Assembly (NCBI GenBank): GCA_905221605.1
Contig: CAJNDS010001402.1
Coordinates: forward strand, 1 to 64,000
From: Symbiodinium natans
Taxonomy: Eukaryota; Sar; Dinophyceae; Suessiales; Symbiodiniaceae
Direction: 5' to 3'
Length of the DNA: 64,000 nucleotides
This document shows, one piece after another, positions 41,860 through 54,292 of this stretch. The translations under genes were made by a program, and so were the position numbers. The number at the start of each line of letters is the position of its first letter. The first letter of the stretch is position 1. The notes below the pieces were generated by a model. The model saw only the letters and a list, made by a program, of their open reading frames with translations. It was not told where the DNA came from and searched no databases.

Positions 41860-43240
41860 AGATCCCCGAAGTCACTGTCAGCCCTGTTGCCACTTGTAGC
41901 TTTGGCTGCTCAGACACCCCGACCAAAGTGAGCAAGAACACAACGTGCTAGGAATCGGAAGGTTCTCCTCTCAATCCCAAAGATGCACCCCCGGCTGCGG
42001 ACACAAGCATGCGCCACAAAACTCCTAACAGATCAGGCCTCGAAAGCTTACAACAAATCCAGGTATGCTGAGATAGAAGTGTGTTGCTGGTACCTATCTG
42101 CGTGTCATGTAGTGCAGACATGGAAGGACAACTGCCTAGGCAAAAGGTCCACCCTGTCCCTCTAGCTTCAATGGGTTTTGTCAAGCCAGCAAACGAGAGC
42201 TGAGTTCCATGTAGACAGACATGGTATTATAGGTTCATTCATGCATCATGCGCAATATCGCTTTTTGTTCAAGAACTAAACCAGAGCACAACATCTAAAG
42301 CAAACGCTGCGAAACCTCCGTTCTACCGCTTTGTTGTGTTAATCTGGCTCTGGCGTCTCCATGCATTTCCATGAACCAGAATGACAGAAAAGCTTTAATT
42401 GTATAATCTCGAAAGTGAAAGACGTTAGCGAACTCGATAAATTAACCAATGAGTACCAACGAAGAACTAACAAACCCGATAGCAGGATATTAACAATAAA
42501 AACAAATGTCGCAAGATGTCGCGAGCCTTTCTGGGAGAGCTATGGTATTCGAAAACCGGTTCTTTCACACCTCAATCTTAAGAGGGCTTAAAGCCTCTTA
42601 AAGAGCACACAAACACAAGCGCAGGCTCACAGCCATCGCGAGTCGGGGTGCTGATGCTAAGGAGTGGTGAGGATGCCTGCTGCTGGCGCAGCCATGCGCA
42701 GCCACATGCCAGTGTCCCCAAGCCCTACACATAGCTGCACTTCAGCTATAATGTTCAACCTATATCAACTAAAGCGACCCAACGTGCAGAATGTCTCCAC
42801 GGCTCCACGCAGATAGTAGGGTTTGAGAGGTCATGGCCTACGGTTTGGGGCTCTGGAGGGCGCTCATAGGAGGCTTAGGGATGATAACACCAAAACTCGG
42901 CTCGGGGAAAGCGCACAGGGGCTCCCGGAGTCGCCAAATCACGTTTACAGGCAAGCTAGAGACAATCAATGATGGGGTTTAGGGTTTAGTGTTTAGGGTT
43001 TAGGGTTTAGGGTTTACGGATGACCTCTGACTTTGAATGCGTCCACGAAATCGCCGGCAGCAGGAGCTTGGGGGACTGCTGAGTTGAGAGAGTGGAGACG
43101 GTTCAGGGGGCAAAGGCAGCCTTTGGTGTCAACCGGCCTTGACCGACATGCTGATGCGCTTCAGCTGCAGCTGGGTCCGCATGGCCTGCTTTTTGCGAAT
43201 GCTGCTGCGACAAGGAGCTTCTTCGAAAATCCAGAACCTT
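41860..43240. other. stretch with no recognised gene
   Basis: A short (TTTAGGG)n run with one variant unit lies at 42,976-43,016. The remainder shows neither domains nor other repeats. Confidence 0.4.
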
Positions 43241-43249
43241 CAGCTCGAG

Positions 43250-43337
43250 TTTGGGATGTTCCCCTTTTCCTAACAGTCTTAAATAGGGATCCCTATTAAG
43301 TTTGAAGGACTGTTAGTATAAGGGGGAACATCCCAAA
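43250..43337. mobile_element. MITE-like fold-back element
   Basis: TTTGGGATGTTCCCC at the left end and GGGGGAACATCCCAAA at the right end are reverse complements, and the interior continues to pair (CTAACAGTC against GACTGTTAG; TAGGGATCCCTA at the centre). A truncated relative is at 43,855-43,910, where CCCTATTAAGGACTGGTTAG and AAGGGGGAACATCC recur without the left arm. Confidence 0.75.
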
Positions 43338-44065
43338 TGGGCCTGCGTAAGACAACGCCCAATGCCCAACAAAAACGTCGAACCTCTCCCACGTGGCCCG
43401 TGGCTGAAGCACTTCTTTCCATTCAGCAAGAGGGATCACCGGTGCTCTAGGCCCTAGGCCTCCACGTCCTCAGCGAAGTTGTTCACGGCAACAACGTGGT
43501 CGCCCTGTGATGAGGGACTCAACTTTGCACACCCGAAATCTGAGGAGGCAAGGTGGCAGCGTTTAGGGGGCAGGCTAGTTGGGTTTCAGGGTGCTGATGT
43601 GGAGATCTGAGTCATCAGACAGCAAAGCCCTTGCCAGCATAGCTGCCTCGTTGACTTGCCGGTCTGGATGCTGAGCATTCCACCTGGCGGCAGCTGGGTT
43701 CGTGAGCTCCTTATGTCCTTATTCTATTCTTTGACCGGATGTAACTCGGCTCCATTTGCTTGGCAACCTGGTGGCAGGACATCATGTATCTCCAGTGCTC
43801 CAAAGCTTTGCATGAGATACGCTGAGTCCCAAGCCCAATTGAGGATCTTACTATAGTCCCTATTAAGGACTGGTTAGTATAAGGGGGAACATCCAGGGAA
43901 CATCCAAAAGTAGAGCTTTCTTAGGTTTAAAGGGACATCCTTGCCTTGCGAGGAGGCCGTCCGGATCGATCCACGTGATCTGGAGAGACCTGCCGCGTCA
44001 CGTCCGTCTGCCCTGACTGGACACTGTCTGTCTTCCTACAGTTGTAGCTATCTGTTTTCTTACCG

Positions 44066-44150
44066 GTTTAGGGTTTAGGGTTTAGGGTTTAGGGTTTAGG
44101 GTTTAGGGTTTAGGGTTTAGGGTTTAGGGTTTAGGGTTTAGGGTTTAGGG
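44066..44150. repeat. interstitial telomere-type array (TTTAGGG)n
   Basis: About twelve perfect TTTAGGG units in a row. TTTAGGG is the telomere repeat of plants and many algae including dinoflagellates. The site is internal, with unrelated sequence on both sides. Confidence 0.95.
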
Positions 44151-44734
44151 GTCTATCTGCATATCATCCATCTGTCCGTCGTTCTGTCGGTCTTTCAATC
44201 TATTTCGCTGGACGATGTGGTTCCAGACCTAAAGCGTTCAAAGCGAAGCCAAGCGCACCGGCCATCCTCCCCAGGCACATTCGCAAAGCCAAACCTCACG
44301 GACGCCGGGGGAGGGGTTTCCCAGAATAGGCGTACCCAGTACCCCCATACCCTTCAAGAAAGAATCAGGAACTCCTCTGAAAGGGTACCTACCCCTTTTA
44401 TGGGAAACCGACATTTTAGGGTAGAGGGTTGCCAAGACTTTGGGTTTCGGGTTTCAGTTCAGGTTGTCGAACCAGGTGGAAACAGCTGCATCTGACAAGG
44501 AAGCGCCCGGCAGCACAGCAATTCGAGACGAGAGTTTGGGATTTGGATTTCGGAGGCAAGGCTTTTACACAATACAAGCCTTGCAGCATCGTAAGACCCC
44601 AGCCTGTCCATCACCACTGACATCTCCTGGGTCTGCAAACATTGGATTTCACAGAAGTGCATATGCCTTACCCACATCGGGGTCCTGCCGCAAAAGGGGG
44701 TGTTGATGGAACCGGGGACCCAAAGTATCACAGC

Positions 44735-44797
44735 TGCCCGGACTCGCTGCTCTAGGTGCCAGGCCCGCTTGCGGCCACATCTCCGGCAAAACCTGAC
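44735..44797 (-). CDS. possible exon with Cys-x2-Cys ribbon fragment
   Basis: After a CGCAG acceptor the minus strand reads RFCRRCGRKRAWHLEQRVRA. A single FCxxCGxxR knuckle of this form is familiar from dinoflagellate regulatory and channel-like proteins, but the partner Cys pair is absent here. Support is weak. Confidence 0.28.
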
Positions 44798-44869
44798 TGC
44801 GAGCAACGTGCAACTTGGGTCGCTGGGGCTACAGTCAGGCAGATGGATTGCTGGGAAGGTCAAGGATCA

Positions 44870-46250
44870 ATAAGAACCATTAGGTTTACGATTCTCTGGG
44901 TGCTTGTGCTCCGGCCTCTCCCAGTCTCTGCCGGAGACCACAAGTCTGCTCTCGAGAACATTATACAAAACGATCCTGGCCCCCGGCTTGTCTCTCAAGA
45001 AGGCTAAGGCCGAGACTCGGAGTCTGGCATGTACCTATGATCATGGGTCCGGGAACATGTGGGAAGGGATCTCATGTCGTCGCTTCTGCTGGTTGCTTCG
45101 GGAAAGGGTGGAGATGGACGGACGTGCGGCAAAATGCGGCGAAGAACTCGGGCCTGGATGTAAATGACACGGCTTTCCCGCTCTTGGGCACGCAGGAGCT
45201 TAATGCTGATCAACAAAGCCGTGCGACTTGCACGGCCTCTGTGAGCGTGCGTGTGAGTGTCACTGTGAGTGTGAGTGCGAGTGAGAGTGTGAGTGTGAGT
45301 GAGAGTGGGTGAGTGAGTGAGGGACTCTGTGTGTGTGTGTGTGTCTGTCTGTAAGCGGGTGCCAGACATACCCCAGCCTCGAGCAGATGACATGTTTTTT
45401 GCGCTTACATCTCACAGGCTCAAAGGAATCCCTACAACCCTATAACCCAAGACAACCCAACATAAACCCAACATACCCCTATGTAAACTACGTAAAGTAT
45501 AATGCTAAACAAAACTCTAAACAACACCCAATTTACTTTCCGATCAAGGCCTGTGATTGAAGGAAACCCCTGATAAAAAATGACGCGCCAGGTTTGCGTG
45601 TTGCCACAGACTTGGCAGGACGCCGCCGGCTTCATGGACTCCTGCTCCAGTTTTGCAGGGTTCTATAGGGGTGCTTGAGGGGTCTTTCGGGTTTTAGAGG
45701 GTTTTTTCGGGCTTCATGGGGTTATATGGGATTAGGGTTTGAAACGGTTTAGGATTCAGAGATTTGGGCGCGCAGAATGCATTGTCGTGTGGCTGAAGAG
45801 CAGCCCGAAGGTTGAACAGAGCACACAAAAAGGAAAAGTGAGAAGTCCAGGTAGAAATTTGGGGGGGTTTTCCCTTTCTCGGGGCACCCTTCTTCATGGA
45901 ATTCAGAAGCAAGGATCAGAATACTTCGTGAATTCGGGGGGGGGGGTCCACCTTTTTGACAGATACCCATGTTACCTTGCATCACCCTGAAGCCCCCGAA
46001 GCCAAGTTGTTACAAAGGTCCAAACCCCAAACCCCAAAGAGAGGCCCCACTATCTGCAAGCCCTTCAAGCTGCGCGTCCTTGTTGAGGACGACATCCACA
46101 TGCCGCGGGGGTGCTGGAGCTGGCGCCTTTAGGAGACCAGCACATGAAGAGAATTCGGAACACGCTGAGGATGCAAGGTTGCGGTTGCTCCCTGGATGTC
46201 CCAGCCTTGCCGTTGGTCGCAGACTGAGACCTGCGGGGGGGTAGCTTTGC
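44870..46250. other. stretch with a GT microsatellite and C/G tracts
   Basis: A (GT)n/(GTGA)n run lies at 45,238-45,350. A poly-G tract lies at 45,938-45,946. Degenerate telomere-like words occur at 45,415-45,480 and 45,660-45,765. No domain was recognised. Confidence 0.45.
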
Positions 46251-46254
46251 GTAG

Positions 46255-46549
46255 CAAGACGATGTAGCGCAACAGCGACCTGGACGGCCAAAGCCGTCTG
46301 GCGCTCTGCGAAAACTCCCTCAGCTTTGCCTTTGATCACGCTGCCTGTAACCAAACTTGAATGTGTTCCAGTTGCGAAAGCAAGAGTTGCGACGCTGTGC
46401 TGACATCCTCCTATGAATGCGCTGCCCGCAACTGGAATGCCGCACCACGCAATTGTTGTGAGACTCTTCGCTGGTCGCAAGTGCTGTAACGACATTGAAG
46501 AAAAGTCGTGCGCCAGTCCTTTCTCAAGAGCTTCCAAACCTCTCAGCAT
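46255..46549 (-). CDS. hypothetical open frame, unrecognised
   Basis: The minus strand is open for about 98 codons from an ATG at 46,549. The middle reads SLTTIAWCGIPVAGSAFIGG and SVIKGKAEGVFAERQTALAV. The composition is protein-like and free of repeats, but no family is recognised and the rest of the frame (to 46,010) crosses telomere-like words. Confidence 0.25.
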
Positions 46550-47161
46550 TTAGGGTCTGATCTCCCGGATTTTCTGCCGCCTGAACCATTTTCTACACGA
46601 CCGGAGGTAGCTTTGCAAGGTCATCACAGTTCACGAGCCCCTGGGGACACAGCTGGACATGGCATGCCCTTTGGCATGCCGGTGCGGTGCAGCTTCTGCG
46701 AGCTTCCTAGCTACGGAGGGCTGAGCCCATGAAATCCATTAAAACCGCAACCCCTTGAATTACTCGACTGAAGGTTCAGGTCCTTGCATCCCCCCAATTC
46801 CTCTTTCCATCTTGCGGCGGGGCCATGGACTCGAAGCTACCGGAACATTTGATTGGGAGTGCTTGGGAGGTCCTTGAAGGATTTAAGGCTGAGGTGGATG
46901 AAGGGTCACACAGGGCTAAACTTAAGTCGTAAATCCTAAACTCCTAGACCACAAGGCCTCACCTGTCTTCTGGCTTGCGATCCCCCAGCAGTCTGCGTGC
47001 CAGGGAGTTCTCGGAAGGTGCCTGCATGAAGAAACGGACTAGATGGAATTTGTGCTGCAAGCTTTCCATCGCCCTCAAGAGGGGTTGCTTTTGGGCCGTG
47101 CAGTCTCAGGGCTTTTGTGGCTTCCGGGCTTCATGGATTCGCCGTGCGGGATAGAGGCGAT

Positions 47162-47445
47162 TCAGGGGGCAGATCTGAGCTTCGAGGAAGGCCCTGCGGC
47201 CTTGACCTCCCGGAGACATAATGGGCAGACCTGCCGGTCAACACGCGCAGCCATGCTCAGCTGCTCATGCATGAAACTGGTAAGAACTTGATGCGGACCC
47301 GTCGCAAACTCAAGCCTACCTGAACCCACCCAAGCAGGGATAACTCTTCGATGCAGTTTTCCTGCCTGGTTCCGTCGCAGCCATCGATCGATGCAGCTTT
47401 GGTGAAACACATGGTTGCAAGGGAGTCGGCGCAAAAGCTCCTTTC
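47162..47445 (-). CDS. RING-H2 finger protein fragment, two exons
   Basis: This is the second half of a RING-H2 finger, the E2-binding domain of E3 ubiquitin ligases. Exon A (47,366-47,445) reads LLRRLPCNHVFHQSCIDRWL and then RRNQ. Exon B (47,162-47,230) reads VCPLCLREVKAAGPSSKLRS, then a stop. Joining them with a GC donor (47,365-47,364) and AG acceptor gives C-N-H-x2-H-x2-C-x10-C-x2-C, the exact RING-H2 spacing. Unspliced, the two halves share a frame, but the Cys gap is far too long. The first Cys-x2-Cys pair must be in an upstream exon that I could not find. The start is unknown. Confidence 0.75.
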
Positions 47446-47459
47446 CTCAGCCACCGAGG

Positions 47460-50400
47460 GGTTCCGGTTCCACTAGTGGCATTGCAACCCAGGCCCTATG
47501 TTCAACCCTCTTGCTTGTCCTATTGGCTCCCGGCCATCCTTGCCTTTGATTGCGCGGTGACCCTGCTCCCGCTGCAGGGTTTAGAGTTTCGGGTTTCTGG
47601 GCGAAGAAACACTTAACATTCCAGCGGCAGGGCTCGGCCCTCAGTCCTTTAAACCCCAAACAAACTCGTCCTTTAGGTTTCTTGGTGCTCGGGATTACAT
47701 GATCATGCCTAACACTGTGGCCAGCAAAGGGGCGCTCGAAGTCGCAAAGGCAAACCGCGCAGCTACTGTCCGGCCGCCGCTCGCCCGCCTGGTGGCGGCG
47801 GTGGATGTCGGCCGGCTCTGCCTGGGAATGGGGCTAGTTTGCAGAAGGGTGCTCTAATCACCTATTCCGGTAGCTTGTTTCTTGCTGCGTCTAGGAGGAG
47901 AGAGGACCCTCCATTGCAGCACCGTCCTCAAGGCTTGAATTGACTTCGTTGCCAGGGCTCAAGTGCCCAAGGCCCAAGGCTACGAGATCCTGCCTTTAGG
48001 CTCAAGAGGCCTTTGAGTGCTCAGAATTTGGGACCTTGCGATCCCACCATGCTTCCGAATAAAAACAAGGAGGAACCCTTCCGAGAACCGAGCATAGTCG
48101 TCCAGCCCCCGACCGGCAAGCTCCTGAAAGACGACATGTCACTTGGGAGCAAGTCTTGGGAAGCATGAAGAATGCGACCCTGAGCTGACCTCCGCACCAA
48201 ATTCGTGGACAGGGAGGGCGTCGATGAGTTCCTGTTGCTGTGGGCTGCGCAGGCCGGCAGAGGGTGTGGAGTGTGGTTAGGGTAACCCCGGGCAAGTCAT
48301 GCAGTACAAGTATGAAAACCCCAGAACCGCAGTCCTCAAAACCTCTTTTAGCTGCGCTGCCATATGCTGCCATACCTCTTCCTGTCAAAGCAACCTCATT
48401 CCCTACCCCCCAACGTCAACCGCAAAAACGAGGAGCCAAAAACTGTATCTCCGAACCGGCGCCTGCGGAGCCCCCCGAGGCTTGTGCTGCACCGATGCCT
48501 GACATGCAAATGTCAAGGGTGCAAGAAAGCTCTTAAGTGTTATGAGGCTCCGAGGGCGTGAAGACGTAGACTTGTGGGTTCAAGATCTGCGTCCGGGGGC
48601 TTTGAAGTCACAAGCAGGACACGACGCAAGCAGGAATCGGAATGACAGAAGGTTGGAGCTGGCACCTCCCCTCGCATGGGAAAGCATCGATTGAAGACTA
48701 CCTCAGGCTGCTCTTGGCGCAGTGGCAGAACCATCTCTTCACGACAAAATAACATCCATATTGACAGCGGGACCGACAGCAGCATCTACCTGCCTACATG
48801 GGTTGGCGGCGATCTCGCGAAATCTACAGCTCGGCCATGCTTGTGGGACTGGGCCACTGCAAATATAAGCACACGCAAGCTGCAAGAGTCATCAGCAGCT
48901 TCAAGAAAGAGAAGACGACCACCATGAGGGACAACCTGTCATGCAGAATCCGGGGAAGCCTCTCAACATGACCTCTGGCATGCTTGGCTATGGGCTATGG
49001 GCTCTCTTCATTGAATGTCGCGTATGTGTTGTTCAGTGTTTAGGTGATAAGGGCTGCATCTGATCTGCCTACTCTCGTTCTGCTCTGCTTCGCGGATGTG
49101 CCCACTGTCGCTTGCAGGACATTGCGAGCGCAAGAGTTCTCAGCTTCTCGGCCACAGACTTTGGTTTGGCTGGGGCGTAACGCAAGGAGTTCCGAAAGCT
49201 CAAAAAACCTAGACTCTTCAATGCTGAAGCACTGAACTCTACGAATCCTGCAATCCCTGTAGGCCCTCTCAGATCAACAGGCCTTTAAAGCCAAGGCTTA
49301 GACGACTCAACCCCTAGAAGCCCTAATCACCACAAAGCCCCGAACTTCCTAAAGCCTGCTTCAAGCTTTGGACACAAAAAAAGGCTCTTGGCCCACTAGC
49401 TGCCTGTAGAGCCCGGGGCATGGTTCACAGTAGCTGGAGTTCAGCAGCCAGACCACCTTGGGGTTGAGGCTTCAGGGCTTTGAACTAGGGTTGAGGGGAT
49501 ATGAAGCTTCAAACCTGCCCTTGGGATACTTGACTTCTGACGTTCTGAGGCCTCCCTCATTTTCCCGCATGTCACGCGGGGCCGGACCCTAAACCTTCAA
49601 GTCTAGGGGTACGAGTTTCGGGGGAGCGGCCCTAAGTCCAGACGGAAAGCCCCCGATAAGCCTCAGAAGGCCCCGAAGGGCCCTCGGACGGCTGCAGATG
49701 GGCCCAGAGGCACAGACACAGAAGCTCGAGCTGAAGTCATGGTCGCACAGTAACCATGTTATGATGAGGGGATCCTTTTTGGGGACTGTTCGGGTTACTT
49801 TATAAGGGAACCTAGATCCCCAAAAACGGACAAACAAAGTTGAAGAGGTTCCGAGAACGCGGGGCCCTACCAAAGTTAGGCATCCAGAATTGATAGGTTC
49901 TAATGATAAGGTCTAGGGACCTGGGCCTGATAAGAACTTGAGAGCGTGAACCTGAATAGGACGTAACAAACCTTCCAAAAGCAGCACCCTACTGGTTGCA
50001 GGAACTCATCGTCCATGGCAGCTGAGCAGCCCCCAGCACGAACCAGGCATAGCTCGTTATTGAGACTGCCTGGCTGGTGCGGGGATCGGAAACGATCCCA
50101 AGCTGTTCGCAAGGCTTCTTCCAGGAAGGGCCTAGGAGACCGCAGGTCTGAACCCTCTGGAAGGCTCATGGGTAGCTATGCCTGGAGATTATATGCACCT
50201 TAATGTAGCACAAGCTGCTTTACATATAGCAAGCCGCACAGGTTCAAGTGCACCCTATCGAACCTCATATCCCACATAAACCAAGAAGCCCTACACCCTT
50301 GCACCTCCAACCCTAACCCCCCTAAACCGAAACCCTTCAACCTCAGACCCCAAATCCCTGAACCCAGGAGTTCACTGGTGCCTTGCTAGATCTCCACGCA

Positions 50401-51050
50401 GGGGCTTGTGTAAGCTGCCGGACACACTCCTGTCACAGGCTACTCGAATTTAGGGATTTTCTAGGGATTCTAGCCTCCAAACCCCATAAAACCCTGCACC
50501 TTGAACTCTGAACCCTGGTTTCTACATGCTGATCTCAAGTGAGCCCGAGTCATCCACTTGCGTGGAGCCATGCTCTCGGTCCTGGAGGTCTCCGTTCAGA
50601 CGCTGAATTTCCTTGGCTTCGCCAAGTGAATGAAGCCCACTGTTTTTCTCTCAAAACACAAGAGAAGCCCAGTCCTTCCCCCTGCCAACCACAACCATCA
50701 GCCTCGACAGAAGCTACACGCACTTTTCAAGAGTGCACGAAGAGCTCGCAATTAACTGGCAAAGGTAAGGTTTTGTTAACATGACATTGCGCCCTCCGGA
50801 AAACCCAAAAAACCAAACACCACCCTTAAACCCCATAACTCTGCAAAGCCTCGCGTACTCTGAAGAAGAAGATCATGCGCACTGGGGCTTGCAGCAGCTG
50901 AAGGATACAATGCACTGCAAGCCTCGGTGTGGCTCGGGGTCCTAAACCCCAATCCCCTATAACCCCTAAACCCCTATAAACCTCTGACGTAAAGTTTGGA
51001 ATAGTCTCAGAGTCTCACACACAGTGACCGGGGTTGCTTCAGGATTTGTG
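47460..51050. other. stretch with no recognised gene
   Basis: A small fold-back lies at about 49,770-49,830 (GGGGATCC..TTGGGGA against TCCCCAA). Open minus-strand frames at 48,540-48,785 and 49,900-50,169 look partly protein-like but compete with other frames. CCCTAAA-like words are frequent at 50,290-50,350 and 50,940-50,990. Confidence 0.4.
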
Positions 51051-51060
51051 GGCCCTTTGT

Positions 51061-51175
51061 TTACTGGTTCTTAGCTGGCGCTAAGGGAATTAGGTACCCT
51101 ATATGATGCCTTAAAGGGTATAAATAGGAGGATATATGGTACCTAACTTTCTCATTCCCTACTAAGAACCAGTAA
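51061..51175. mobile_element. MITE-like fold-back element
   Basis: TTACTGGTTCTTAG at the left end and CTAAGAACCAGTAA at the right end are exact reverse complements. The interior pairs further (TTAGGTACC against GGTACCTAA). Length is 115 bp. The interior words are shared with the element at 41,725. Confidence 0.8.
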
Positions 51176-51385
51176 GTTTTGTATTTGGGCACCCTAAACT
51201 TACAGGAGCAGCTCAAAACAAAGACCCAAGAACGGGCCTTCAAGGCCAGCTTTTACACCCCAAGCCCCAAAACAATACACCCTAACCAGACCCTAAACCC
51301 CCAAAACCCTAAACTGGGATCCTGGGCTGCCTCTATGGAGGCCTCATCACTGCCCATGAACCTTCAAGTTAAACCCTAAAGCCTG

Positions 51386-51510
51386 TTTAGGGTTTAGGGT
51401 TTAGGGTTTAGGGTTTAGGGTTTAGGGTTTAGGGTTTAGGGTTTAGGGTTTAGGGTTTAGGGTTTAGGGTTTAGGGTTTAAGTTTAGGGTTTAGGGTTTA
51501 GGGTTTAGGG
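51386..51510. repeat. interstitial telomere-type array (TTTAGGG)n
   Basis: About 17 TTTAGGG units, with one broken unit (TTTAAGTTTAGGG) near 51,476-51,489. It is preceded by CCCTAAA words on the same strand at 51,290-51,310 and 51,371, so opposite orientations meet here. Confidence 0.95.
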
Positions 51511-51519
51511 CCCCAAAAC

Positions 51520-54285
51520 CACCAAACCGCTCACAAGGGCGCCCAGTTCTGAGGACCTGGCCAACATCGCAGCGGTCGGTTGCAAAGCCTGTTCGGCTCT
51601 CCGCAGCTCCGCGAGGGCTTCGGGTTTCTTGGGCTCCGGATGAAAGATTGAAATACTCTGGGGCTTATCGGGCATAGAGGATTCATTCATATCCAGGGTT
51701 TATGGTGCCTGTGGGTATTTCTGGACTGTCAACTGGCAGCCCCTTGTTTGCTCCCGGTAGCCTATCAGAATGGGTGTTGCCCTGTAGGCGGACCAGGCGA
51801 TGCTTTACTGCATGAGGACCTTGGGAAGCACTGTCAGCTCAGAGATTGAGGCTTCAAGCCATGATCTTTTCTTAGCCCCTGCTCCTAAAGTTTGAGATCC
51901 CATTTGGGCCTGCAAGGGCTCCAATAAGCAACGAGGAAGATGCAGCACGGAAAGACCGTGACCTCAGCGGTGTTGCACTGCGGGCTTGGCCCGGATGTGG
52001 TTTGCAGTGAGTTTTCCTGCAACCCTCTTCCACCCCTTGTCATGTGTCGCGCAAAAACAAGCGTTTAGTTTTGGGTGGTGGGTGAAAGGGGGGGGAGGTC
52101 ATCCATGTACCGACATGGTTAAGATAAAGGATGCCAGAAACCGTCGGCGGCACGAAGTAAACATGGGCGGCCTCAACAAACATGATCATAGAATCATATA
52201 ATGCAATATAGTCTAACAGCGCAATAAACATGTGTAATAGTCGTAAGAAAATGTACAAAGAATGAAACTATTCATATATACATATAATATATATACACAT
52301 ACATATACATTACAGAAATAATAATGGCCCAGAAACTGACCCGAAACTGCCTGAGCTCCAAGAACCCGGCCAGGCTCGACACGCTGCCATAAAACATCAC
52401 CACCTGACCAAGAAGTCGCCCCAAAGCGGGCTTGGTGCTTTAGGGTTTAGTGTTGCCCGGGGGGTTTAGTGCTTGAAGTACTTCGGGTCCTGTAATCTCA
52501 AGCTCAACTCCCGAATACAAATAAGGGGGCATATATAGAAAACATATATCTAGAATACTTAGGCAACGGGGCTACTATAGTGTAGTACTTAGGGAATACT
52601 GTCCGTACTTATTGCGACCCCTATATTCATCCGTGACCCATGAACCACAGAAAACCCTAAACCCTAAGTTTCTTAAGTAAAACCCAGGGGAGCTTCGAAA
52701 CGCGCGGAGCTCATGTTGGCAATTGGGACGGGGTGGAGTCGCAAGCTCTTGTCGGCTCGGAGTCAGCAGGATGTCATGCAGCGGACGAACCCTGAGCTGA
52801 GCCGAAGCCTAGCTTGGACCCACCTAAACTCCACAGCTCGGCGTGGCTCTGAATTCCCTTTGAGGATGATCCGAACCCCCTGATCCGACCTTTGAAGTTC
52901 ACCGAATCCCTGCCCGCAGTCTCAGTACTGCAAAAAAGCCCAGCCAAGCCGGCTTTGGAAAACACATCCGCACCTTGATGAACCATGCCGCCTTAGCTCT
53001 CAGCATGCATTGGGATTTGTCGGATGAGTTTATTGCCGGTCCTGCAAAACAAAATTTGTGGAATCTGCTTACTGCAGCAATGACCTCTGTAGGGTACTGC
53101 TGCACGACATCCAGCAACGGCTCGGGGTTGTTCTCGTCTGCCTGCCAACAAACCCTGCCCCCCCCCCCCCCCCCCCGCTTGAGTTGTCATCATGTTGCGC
53201 ACTTTGAAAAAGAAGTCTGCAAAAAACGCGTCTCTGTCGAAATCTCGCCTGTGCATTTGTGCCATCGAAGAAGGACAACAGCCGTCTCTGCGCAGAGCGG
53301 AAGGCTCTGCGAAGAATCGGTGGCATCGTGGCATCGGCCACGAGTTTCGAAGTGCTAGTCAGTTAGCTTTGTATGCACCAGCTGCTCACACGCTGACTTC
53401 GCTGACATGTGGCACTGTTTGTGACGACGCGAATGCTCATGTCTTAAGTGTGTGTCCAGTGCCATTTTGTGCGATCTGGCTGCGGGACATGCCTCAGAAC
53501 TGCAACAGAGAGCTGCGACTTCAGAAACCGAAATTTCTTTGAATCGCAGACCCGCGTCGGCTCCATGTAGGGTGGGCTCACAGCAGTCCAGACAAACTTG
53601 TGATTGGCGTGGCTGCCGCCTTGGTCCAGGTTTGAAGTGCGGCATCGAAATGGGCTTTAGATGGTCAGAGTGATACAGGTTTAGCTTGTGGGAGACTTGT
53701 TGGGGGGACAATCCTACAACTGCGCTCGCCCCCTTGCCATGCCATGAACCTTTAGGCGTAGCATAATTTCAGACTTGGCGAAGCATCTGCAGCGAAGGTG
53801 AACCGTTGGTGATGCAGCACAGCTCATAGAACCCCATTCTCTGCCCCTCATTGTTTCAAGTGTCTATACGAGCCGCCACTCAAAAACCGTGCCAAAGCAC
53901 ATGCATGAGCCACAAAGGCGACTACTGCGACAATACGCACTGAACTGAAACCGCACCAGCAAGCTCAAAATCATTTTCTGCTTCCGAAACGTGGCCCTGG
54001 GCCAGGGCTCAATGCTTGAAGTCTATGGTCTCTAGGCTGGGACGTGCCGGGAGTGCCCGGACACAAGCCTTTACAGTGAAAGCTGCAGCTTGCAGGTGTA
54101 TAAAGAAACTTGGTCTCTGCGAAATCTGAGGGAGGAGAAGCACTTCATGCACTTCATTCAAAAGGCGCATGCCGATGGGCTGCCTTGGCTGCCCTGCTGA
54201 TCCCTGCTGCTTACTCTTCAGGCTGACCGAACGTTGCGATCAGTACCACGCCCACCTCACACATGGCAGGCGTCGTCTGCAATGA
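51520..54285. other. stretch with no recognised gene
   Basis: A (TA/CA) microsatellite lies at 52,270-52,310 and a poly-C tract at 53,159-53,176. The open frames at 52,975-53,711 run on both strands and show no domain. Nothing else was recognised. Confidence 0.4.
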
Positions 54286-54292
54286 GAAGTGT

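Noticed and set aside
49900-50203. Possible exon on the minus strand (for example NNELCLVRAGGCSAAMDDEF)
   Set aside because: Another minus-strand frame over the same bases is equally plausible and no homologous family is recognised.
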